From the NCBI GenBank assembly GCA_030607895.1, contig JAUWJC010000324.1, positions 1 through 5,286 on the forward strand: DNA of 5,286 nt, written 5' to 3'. Below the pieces are notes generated by a model. The model saw nothing but the letters and a program-made list of their open reading frames with translations. It was not told the DNA's origin and did not search any database. Of the stretch, positions 1 through 5,286 are shown piece by piece (position 1 is the stretch's first letter; each line of letters opens with the position of its first letter). The translations under genes and the position numbers were made by a program. Source of the DNA: Pirellulales bacterium. GTDB taxonomy: Bacteria > Planctomycetota > Planctomycetia > Pirellulales > Thermoguttaceae.

Positions 1-1154
<1,154 letters not shown>

Positions 1155-1160
1155 TGGATA

Positions 1161-1167
1161 CTCTCCC
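1161..1167 (-). promoter_or_regulatory. Ribosome binding site of mrp
   Basis: On the minus strand GGGAGAG lies 6 bases before the ATG at 1152-1154; counted from GGGAG the gap is 8 bases. It supports the chosen mrp start. Confidence 0.6.
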
Positions 1168-1188
1168 GTTGGTTGTGGTTTTCCCTGT

Positions 1189-1263
1189 AAAGCCGCAACC
1201 AGTGGTCGCGGTTCTTGAAGTTATTGATTCATTTGGTGATCCGCGACCACTGGTCGCGGCTTT
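1189..1263. repeat. Inverted pair of REP-like hairpins (family A, pair 1)
   Basis: Two 23-base imperfect palindromes face each other: 1189-1211 and 1241-1263, with a 29-base AT-richer spacer. Each has the plan AAAG, CCGCGACC, three-base loop, GGTCGCGG, read inward from its outer end. The left copy has one stem mismatch (CCGCAACC) and the right copy is perfect. The pair fills the gap between mrp and the small receiver-like gene. The outer edge of the right copy touches the stop codon of that gene (1264-1266). It could act as a transcript-stabilising or attenuating structure. It has the head-to-head layout of bacterial interspersed mosaic elements (inference). Confidence 0.85.
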
Positions 1264-1749
1264 TCAGGTTGGTCCGAATGTCTCGTCCGCCCACGGCAGG
1301 TTGGCCCAAATCCGCCGGGTGGGACTCTGTTTATGTACGGGCGCCCGGTCCAGGTGGCGGCGTGCCAATTCGGCCAACGGCTTCAAACGCCGAGGTGAGC
1401 AGGTGAAATGCACGGCGCCGGCCTCGCGGATTAACCACTGGCAGTCGGCCAGGTTGCGATCCGCCACCACGCCCACCCGGCACAGGGGTAACTCGCGGTT
1501 CAGCCGGAGCATTCGCTCCAACAACAAGTCGGCATTGCCGCCGGTTAACTCGACAACCGCGAAACTTGCCGGTGCGTCGACCAGCACCTGCCAACACTGA
1601 TCGATGGTGTGGGTTTGGTGTATTCGCACCGCGGCACCCAACTCGCGGCGTAGCGCCACTACCCAATGGCCGGCCGATTCGCAAACAACCAGCCGCTCCC
1701 GGCCGGCGTCCGGCGGCAGTCGGCAGGTGTCGGCGTACAAATCAACCAT
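1264..1749 (-). CDS. Degenerate receiver-domain-like protein, function unknown
   Basis: A protein of about 161 residues that I cannot name. Its layout suggests a response-regulator receiver fold: a first strand RLVVCES, a helix HWVVALRREL, a strand FAVVELTGG where the phosphoacceptor Asp normally sits, a strand CRVGVVADR, then GAVHFTCSPRRLKPLAELARRHL, which matches the receiver pattern G-A-x-x-F-x-x-K-P plus final helix. The usual phosphorylated Asp is replaced by Glu (Glu67 from the ATG start) and the conserved C-terminal Lys by Ser. It is therefore unlikely to be switched by phosphorylation (inference). No DNA-binding or enzymatic output domain follows; the last 25 residues are basic and look unstructured. 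The start is uncertain: ATG at 1749, with weak GAAG upstream, is preferred over GTG at 1755, which has no visible ribosome site. It lies downstream of the PAS/AAA+ regulator, separated by REP hairpins, so co-transcription is possible but unproven. Confidence 0.75.
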   Translation of the reverse strand: MVDLYADTCRLPPDAGRERLVVCESAGHWVVALRRELGAAVRIHQTHTIDQCWQVLVDAPASFAVVELTGGNADLLLERMLRLNRELPLCRVGVVADRNLADCQWLIREAGAVHFTCSPRRLKPLAELARRHLDRAPVHKQSPTRRIWANLPWADETFGPT

Positions 1750-1783
1750 TTTCACTTCAACACAATTGCGGTGCCACCGTCAC

Positions 1784-1865
1784 AAAGCCGCGACCGGTGG
1801 TCGCGGCGAGAGTTTTGACATGCCGCGTATTTCCCCAGGCCTCCGCGATCAACGGTCGCGGCTTT
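1784..1865. repeat. Inverted pair of REP-like hairpins (family A, pair 2)
   Basis: The left copy 1784-1806 is a perfect 8-bp stem (CCGCGACC / GGTCGCGG) around a 3-base loop. The right copy 1843-1865 is CCGCGATC, AAC, GGTCGCGG, with one T/G mismatch that an RNA stem would tolerate. Both carry AAAG at their outer edges and point inward, with a 36-base spacer. The pair fills most of the gap between the regulator gene and the receiver-like gene. Confidence 0.85.
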
Positions 1866-1880
1866 ATATTACGAATTGCG

Positions 1881-1896
1881 AAGCCGCAAGCGGCGC
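1881..1896. repeat. Small GCCGC-AA-GCGGC hairpin downstream of the regulator gene
   Basis: GCCGC (1883-1887), AA, GCGGC (1890-1894) forms a compact 5-bp stem three bases past the regulator stop codon (1899-1901). It lacks a T-run on the minus strand, so a rho-independent terminator role is weakly supported. The AAGCCGCAAGCGGC motif seems to me to recur near planctomycete genes, but that is from memory and unchecked. Confidence 0.45.
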
Positions 1897-1898
1897 TA

Positions 1899-3311
1899 TT
1901 AGTGTTTGTCGTCTTGGATCAGTCCGAGTTGGACGAGCCGCCGGTATAGCCGGGATCGGGTCATTCCGAGGAGCCGGGCGGCCTTGGCCTTGTTTCCCTT
2001 GGCTCGGCCAATCGCGCGGTGGATCAACTCCCGCTCGATGTCGGCCAACAAATCGTCCAGCACGATCGTTTGCTCGACCCGGTGCGGGCATGACGCGGCG
2101 TCGGCGGCCAGGTGAATTCGCTTGGGTAGATCGGCTGGGCCGATCCGTGGTCCTTCGGCATTACGATGGGCTTCGGCCACCATTTGCGACAACTCGTCGA
2201 TATTGCCCGGCCAAGCGTAGGCATCGAGCCGGTCCAGGGCCTCGGGTGAAAAACCACCCATCTGCTTCGGGCTTGTGGCGTTCGCCTCTTCCAGGAACAT
2301 CTGGGCAAGCAGGGGTAGGTCTTCGCGTCGTTGGCTAAGCGGCGGCAACTCGATCACGATGGTGCTCAGCAAAGAAGCGATGTCCTCGCGATACTGGCCT
2401 CCTCGGACCAATTCGGTCAGCGGCTGTCGGGCGGTGGCGATAAGCCGCAGCGGCAACGTTTCGTCGGCCAGCAGGGCGGCCAGTTCGGCTTGCACCTCGG
2501 CGGGAAGCCGGTCGGCGTCGTTCAGAAGCAACGTGCTTCGGGCGGTCTGCTCACCCAACGGGTTCTTGGCAGCCAACGCGGCAACCGTCGATGAAACCAA
2601 GTCGGCATCCAGCACGGAGCAGGCCAACGGAACCAACGAACCGCCACCCAGACCGGAACGGGTGGCCCCGGTATAGTGGATCGTCCCGGCCACATGCTGA
2701 CGCCCGCTACCCGGCGGACCTACCACCTGAACGCTCGCCCGACTGCCGGCGGCCAGTTCGATTTGTGCCCGGGCACGGCGGATTGCCGGGCTGTTACCCA
2801 ATAGCCGCTCCGCCCGATACCAGTCGGCCGCTCGACGGCGAAAACGCCGAATCCGCTCGTGCAGTTCGAGCGAGTCGGGTTCGTCGGCCGATGGTTGCGG
2901 TGTTTGGGTTACGGCGGGCGTTTTGGACGCAGCAAGGTCGTCGGAGTCGACCAGGACCACCACGCAGATCGTGTCTTCGGGCGTTTCACCCAGGGGAATG
3001 AACCGGGCGTGTCGCTGTCGGAGCCGGCCATCGGGCGTTGTGGAAGAGACGGTGGCCGTCATTGGTGGGCCGGCCAGTACCGCCGGTGGGGGGCATAACC
3101 CGGCCGCCACGGCATCGGTCCCCGTCAACTCGGCCCCAGAGTGATAGGCGCAACGTCGCCCCAACAGTTCTTCGGCCGATAGCCCAACCCACTCGACACA
3201 CACACGGTTGCAGAAAACGATCGTCTGTTCGGCGTCCACCACATAAATCGGCTGGTCGGCCGAGTTGAGCAGTCCGGCCAGTTCGGCAGCACTGGTTCGG
3301 TATCGCGCCAT
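1899..3311 (-). CDS. PAS / degenerate AAA+ / Fis-type HTH transcriptional regulator
   Basis: A 470-residue regulator with the plan of NtrC-type sigma-54 activators. Residues 8-125 resemble a PAS sensor (PIYVVDAEQTIVFCNRVCVEWVG). A charged linker follows, then an AAA+ module at about 170-400, with LPPLSQRREDLPLLAQMFL (322-340) and YAWPGNIDELSQMV (365-378) as clear family landmarks. A Fis-type helix-turn-helix fills 420-464 (GNKAKAARLLGMTRSRLYRRL), so DNA binding is likely intact. The ATPase looks disabled: the Walker A Lys is Arg204 (GPPGSGRQ), Walker B Asp-Glu is Asn264-Asp265, the Arg of the WPGNxREL sensor is Asp372, and the arginine-finger region reads YREDIASLLS. The whole segment carrying the sigma-54-contacting GAFTGA loop is missing between about 230 and 255. 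It is probably not a classical sigma-54 activator; it could be a repressor or work with another sigma factor (inference). The ATG at 3311 gives a complete PAS domain; a weak AGG lies about 10 bases upstream. Confidence 0.92.
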   Translation of the reverse strand: MARYRTSAAELAGLLNSADQPIYVVDAEQTIVFCNRVCVEWVGLSAEELLGRRCAYHSGAELTGTDAVAAGLCPPPAVLAGPPMTATVSSTTPDGRLRQRHARFIPLGETPEDTICVVVLVDSDDLAASKTPAVTQTPQPSADEPDSLELHERIRRFRRRAADWYRAERLLGNSPAIRRARAQIELAAGSRASVQVVGPPGSGRQHVAGTIHYTGATRSGLGGGSLVPLACSVLDADLVSSTVAALAAKNPLGEQTARSTLLLNDADRLPAEVQAELAALLADETLPLRLIATARQPLTELVRGGQYREDIASLLSTIVIELPPLSQRREDLPLLAQMFLEEANATSPKQMGGFSPEALDRLDAYAWPGNIDELSQMVAEAHRNAEGPRIGPADLPKRIHLAADAASCPHRVEQTIVLDDLLADIERELIHRAIGRAKGNKAKAARLLGMTRSRLYRRLVQLGLIQDDKH

Positions 3312-3324
3312 TCGTCTTGCCTAA

Positions 3325-3394
3325 TGAAACAGAAAACGCCCGGTGGCCCAGCGCAGCGAAACCCCGGGGTTTCGCTGCGCTCAACCACCGGGCG
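3325..3394 (-). terminator. Probable rho-independent terminator of nuoN, built on a 58-bp palindrome
   Basis: A long palindrome spans 3337-3394. The outer arms CGCCCGGTGG (3337-3346) and CCACCGGGCG (3385-3394) pair perfectly over 10 bp. The inner arms 3351-3365 and 3366-3380 form a perfect 15-bp palindrome centred on CCCCGGGG, and 4-base mismatched bulges separate them. On the minus strand the stem is followed by TTTTCTGTTTC (3326-3336), the layout expected of a terminator 37 bases after the nuoN stop. The sequence looks like a dispersed planctomycete repeat that was recruited for this job (inference). Confidence 0.6.
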
Positions 3395-3430
3395 CTCGTG
3401 GGCCAAACCCCGTGAACGGGAATTCCTACA

Positions 3431-5158
3431 CTAATTCGCGTCGGGGTGACAACCTATGTCACCATGATAGATAAGATTGCCCGTGGAAGAAAGCCGACGT
3501 GGCAACCGCCGCCACCCCAGCCACAGCGTAGACTGGGGTTGGCGGCGGTCTAATTTCTTCACCTCCACCGCACCCGCCGGTTGCGGCTTTGTGTCGACCG
3601 GACTGCTTGGGCTGGCATGGTCCGACTCTTGCAATAGGGGGCCGGGCTGAAGGCCGTTCGCCACGAGCAGCCCGGCACATGCAACGGGGGTCAGCCAGGC
3701 GCCCCGGCCACCTTCGCGTTGGGGCACCCCGAGCGGCAGGCGGAGGTACATCACCGCAATAATTCGCAAATAGTAGGCAGCGGCCAAGGCGATGTTCAGC
3801 GCGCCGATGACGGCCAGGCCAATGAACCAAGGCCGCAGGCTGCTCGGATCGGTTCCGGCGCCCGGGTCGACACTCAGCGCGGAGGCCAGCAGTGCCAGTC
3901 TCCCCCAGAATCCAGCCAGCGGCGGGATGCCGGCCATGCTGAACATGAAGACGGCCAGCACGGCCGCCACGGCCGGACAGGTTCGCCCCCGGCCGGCCAA
4001 TTCGTCCACGCCGTCGATTTCTTCTCCCTCGCGACCCAGATGGGCCCGACCCAGATAAGTGAGTGCGGCAAACGTGCCGATGACGGCCACCGCGTAGACG
4101 CACAGGGAGAACAGCAGCGCGGCGCCGCCGTCCCAACGTAGCGGTACGTTCCTGACGGAGGCCAAGGCGACGGCCAGGCCGATGAGCATGTATCCGGTAT
4201 TGGCAATGGACGAATACGCCAGAAGCCGTCGCAGGTTGTCTTGCCAAAGCGCCATGACATTGCCGAAGGTCATGGTCAACACGGCCAGGGCCACGGCGAT
4301 TCGGCAGGCGTACGGCTCCATGCCGGGCATCGCCATGACGACTATTCGCAGCAAGGCCGCGAATCCGGCCGCCTTGGGCACCACCGAAAGCAAGGCGGCG
4401 TTCGCGTTGCTGGTTCCCTGGTAGACATCCGCCACGTGGAAGTGGAACGGGACGGCGACGATCTTGAAGCCCAGTCCCCCAAAAATCAGCACCAGCGACA
4501 GCTTGGCCACCACGCCCAAGCCGGTCGATCCGGTTGGTCCTTGGACCGACAGTTCGGCGAGCCGGGCGGAAATCGTCGGCAAATCGGTCGAGCCGGTCGA
4601 ACCGCAAAGGAAACTCAGCCCGAACAACAAGAGGGCCGAAGCCAAGATGCCGAGGAAGAAATACTTGGCCGTGGACTCTCGGCCGGCGTCGCCGCGACGG
4701 CCCAAGTATGGAATGATGTAGGTCGGTATCGAAATCAGTTCCAAACCCAACAACAACAAGACCAAATTGTCGGCCGCGCCAGCGAGCATCAATCCGGCGA
4801 TGGCCAGCAACAGCGAGGCCGAAAAAGGGACCAGGTTTAATTTGCCGGAACGGCCCGCAGCGTGCTTCGCACAAATTAAACCTGGTCCCTTTTCCGGCAC
4901 CCACAACACCAGCGCGGCCCCAACGGCCAACGCCAGCCAGCGGAAGTACCCGGCCAGCGGATCAACGGCCAGCAGGCCGGGTGCGCTTTCCATGGATTGG
5001 GTCAGCCACAAGGCCGTTGCCGCGGTGATAATCGCCGCGCCTGCAATCCAACTCCACAAGGCACGCGCGCGGACGAATCTCCCGGCAACGTAAATAAGCA
5101 TCGCCGCGGCGACCAGTACAATTTCAGGGCTCAACAGTCGGACCGTTTCAGTCGACAC
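3431..5158 (-). CDS. nuoN: NADH-quinone oxidoreductase subunit N, with in-frame palindrome insertions
   Basis: NuoN is an antiporter-like, proton-translocating membrane subunit of respiratory complex I. About 14 hydrophobic helices are visible. Residues counted from the GTG start: LLLLGLELISIPTYII holds the conserved Glu140, GFKIVAVPFHFHVADVYQG holds Lys232, VPKAAG holds Lys262, and RRLLAYSSIANTGYMLIG and AGIPPLAGFWG follow. The Lys expected right after FWG (the position of E. coli Lys395) is Arg420. The 575 residues exceed the usual 480-500. Residues 89-113 are encoded by a palindromic insert, and about 55 C-terminal residues after GLQPGPLLQESDHASPSSP are mostly repeat-derived, so the native stop was probably lost. 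The GTG at 5158 is chosen because AAAGGA lies 9 bases upstream and the family normally begins close to LLSPEIVLV. An in-frame extension to 5251 would run through REP repeats. The gene probably closes a nuo operon. Membrane topology and the pump motifs look intact, so it is likely functional. Confidence 0.93.
   Translation of the reverse strand: MSTETVRLLSPEIVLVAAAMLIYVAGRFVRARALWSWIAGAAIITAATALWLTQSMESAPGLLAVDPLAGYFRWLALAVGAALVLWVPEKGPGLICAKHAAGRSGKLNLVPFSASLLLAIAGLMLAGAADNLVLLLLGLELISIPTYIIPYLGRRGDAGRESTAKYFFLGILASALLLFGLSFLCGSTGSTDLPTISARLAELSVQGPTGSTGLGVVAKLSLVLIFGGLGFKIVAVPFHFHVADVYQGTSNANAALLSVVPKAAGFAALLRIVVMAMPGMEPYACRIAVALAVLTMTFGNVMALWQDNLRRLLAYSSIANTGYMLIGLAVALASVRNVPLRWDGGAALLFSLCVYAVAVIGTFAALTYLGRAHLGREGEEIDGVDELAGRGRTCPAVAAVLAVFMFSMAGIPPLAGFWGRLALLASALSVDPGAGTDPSSLRPWFIGLAVIGALNIALAAAYYLRIIAVMYLRLPLGVPQREGGRGAWLTPVACAGLLVANGLQPGPLLQESDHASPSSPVDTKPQPAGAVEVKKLDRRQPQSTLWLGWRRLPRRLSSTGNLIYHGDIGCHPDAN
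3445..3463. repeat. Hairpin GGTGACA / TGTCACC in the 3' end of nuoN
   Basis: A perfect 7-bp stem (3445-3451 with 3457-3463) with a 5-base loop lies 12 bases inside the nuoN stop codon, within the aberrant C-terminal tail. It may be part of the original downstream region of nuoN, now translated (inference). Confidence 0.5.
3486..3560. repeat. 75-bp composite palindrome encoding part of the NuoN tail
   Basis: Outer arms GAAGAAA (3486-3492) and TTTCTTC (3554-3560) enclose strong inner arms at 3505-3520 and 3533-3549. These pair over 16 bp with a single one-base bulge around a 12-base loop. The structure is translated as NuoN residues about 533-558 (KKLDRRQPQ...RRLPRRL), an Arg-rich stretch unlike any NuoN C-terminus I know. 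It is probably an inserted repeat element. Confidence 0.75.
3568..3590. repeat. Single degenerate family A REP-like hairpin inside nuoN
   Basis: The sequence reads CCGCACCC, GCC, GGTTGCGG, then CTTT: the same 23-base plan and orientation as the right-hand copies of family A, with one stem mismatch. It is translated as about residues 524-531 of NuoN (KPQPAGAV). AAAGCCG at 3490-3496 may be the remnant of an inverted partner on the far side of the 75-bp palindrome (weak). Confidence 0.6.
4821..4894. mobile_element. MITE/REP-like palindromic insertion within nuoN
   Basis: A 23-bp perfect inverted repeat (4822-4844 and 4872-4894, arms containing AGGGACCAGGTTTAATTTG) surrounds a 27-base loop. The loop itself contains a small GTGC-TTC-GCAC hairpin. 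The AT-richer arms differ from the surrounding GC-rich coding sequence. The element lies in the loop between the third and fourth predicted NuoN helices, encodes residues 89-113 with no stop codon, and keeps the frame. No transposase gene is present in it, so any movement would need one elsewhere. Arms of the form AAAGGGACCAGG resemble the palindromes that accompany REP-associated tyrosine transposases (from memory, unchecked). Confidence 0.8.
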
Positions 5159-5167
5159 GCGTTGGTT

Positions 5168-5173
5168 TCCTTT
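5168..5173 (-). promoter_or_regulatory. Ribosome binding site that fixes the nuoN GTG start
   Basis: On the minus strand AAAGGA lies 9 bases before the GTG at 5156-5158. The alternative ATG at 5192-5194 has only REP sequence in front of it and no purine-rich site, so the GTG is preferred. Confidence 0.65.
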
Positions 5174-5194
5174 CGGCAATCGACACCGGGCCAT

Positions 5195-5274
5195 AAAGCC
5201 GCGACCGGTGGTCGCGGTTTGCCTGGCGGGAGGTGTACGTTTAACCGACAAACGCGCCCACCGGTCGCGGGGTT
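5195..5274. repeat. Inverted pair of REP-like hairpins (family A, pair 3)
   Basis: The left copy 5195-5217 is identical over its 23 bases to the left copy at 1784-1806. The right copy 5252-5274 is more worn (about four or five differences) but keeps the CCACCGGTCGCGG core at 5258-5270. They face inward with a 34-base spacer. The pair occupies the gap upstream of nuoN. Beyond it, a TAA on the minus strand at 5283-5285 could be the stop codon of an upstream gene, nuoM by usual operon order, but six bases cannot show this. Confidence 0.8.
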
Positions 5275-5286
5275 ATATGGTGTTAC

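Noticed and set aside
1212..1240. Promoter for mrp in the AT-rich spacer between the REP hairpins
   Set aside because: The spacer is AT-richer than its surroundings, but no convincing -35/-10 pair at proper spacing could be read.
1604..2338. Plus-strand open frame of 244 codons and other plus-strand frames across the window
   Set aside because: They lie antisense to well-supported genes, have Arg/Pro/Ser-rich shadow composition and cross REP hairpins; none shows a domain.
4509..4615. Internal duplication in NuoN (two GSTGST-like segments)
   Set aside because: A short Gly/Ser/Thr segment such as GSTGSTDL is normal for this NuoN loop, and the DNA similarity between the two copies is brief; chance or low complexity explains it.
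3459..4904. Second long open frame on the minus strand across nuoN (481 codons)
   Set aside because: It is an Arg/Gly/Pro-rich shadow of nuoN caused by high GC; it has no recognisable domain, while the nuoN frame has clear membrane helices and motifs.
5159..5251. N-terminal extension of NuoN back to 5251 or to the ATG at 5194
   Set aside because: The extra residues are encoded by the REP pair and have no family similarity, and neither start has a ribosome site. The GTG at 5158 has AAAGGA at a good distance and matches the usual NuoN start.

Overview
The window reads as part of a planctomycete chromosome, most likely from the Pirellulales or a relative. This is inferred from the high-GC coding style, the NuoN sequence (a PFHFHVADVYQGTSNANAAL-type motif resembling planctomycete NuoN) and the dense GC-rich palindromic repeats between genes. 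No rRNA or other marker is present to prove it. All four recognisable genes lie on the minus strand, so transcription runs from high to low coordinates.

Layout in transcription order. 5159-5286 is a non-coding gap that probably follows nuoM outside the window and carries a pair of inverted REP-like hairpins. 3431-5158 is nuoN, the NADH-quinone oxidoreductase subunit N. 3312-3430 is a gap with a 58-bp palindrome followed by a T-rich tract, probably the nuoN terminator. 1899-3311 encodes a PAS / degenerate AAA+ / Fis-HTH regulator that resembles sigma-54 activators but lacks their key catalytic and sigma-contacting motifs. 1756-1898 is a gap with a second REP pair and a small extra hairpin. 1264-1749 encodes a small receiver-like protein without a phosphoacceptor aspartate. 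1155-1263 is a gap with a third REP pair. 72-1154 is mrp/apbC, an Fe-S cluster carrier ATPase. 1-70 is a heptamer tandem repeat that starts one base after the mrp stop codon.

Gene function: nuoN is a proton-pumping membrane subunit of complex I, and Mrp/ApbC-type proteins help deliver the Fe-S clusters on which complex I depends. The two genes are not adjacent, so a functional link is only suggestive. The two genes between them look like a pair of degenerate signalling proteins that may work without ATP hydrolysis or phosphorylation.

The most striking feature is the repeat load. At least five kinds of palindrome or tandem repeat occur in 5.3 kb. One (a 23-bp inverted repeat, 4821-4894) sits inside nuoN in frame and adds about 25 residues between two membrane helices. 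Others make up nearly all of an unusual C-terminal tail of about 55 residues. Removing both would bring NuoN from 575 to about 495 residues, close to the usual family length. This resembles the protein-embedded palindromic elements known from Rickettsia.
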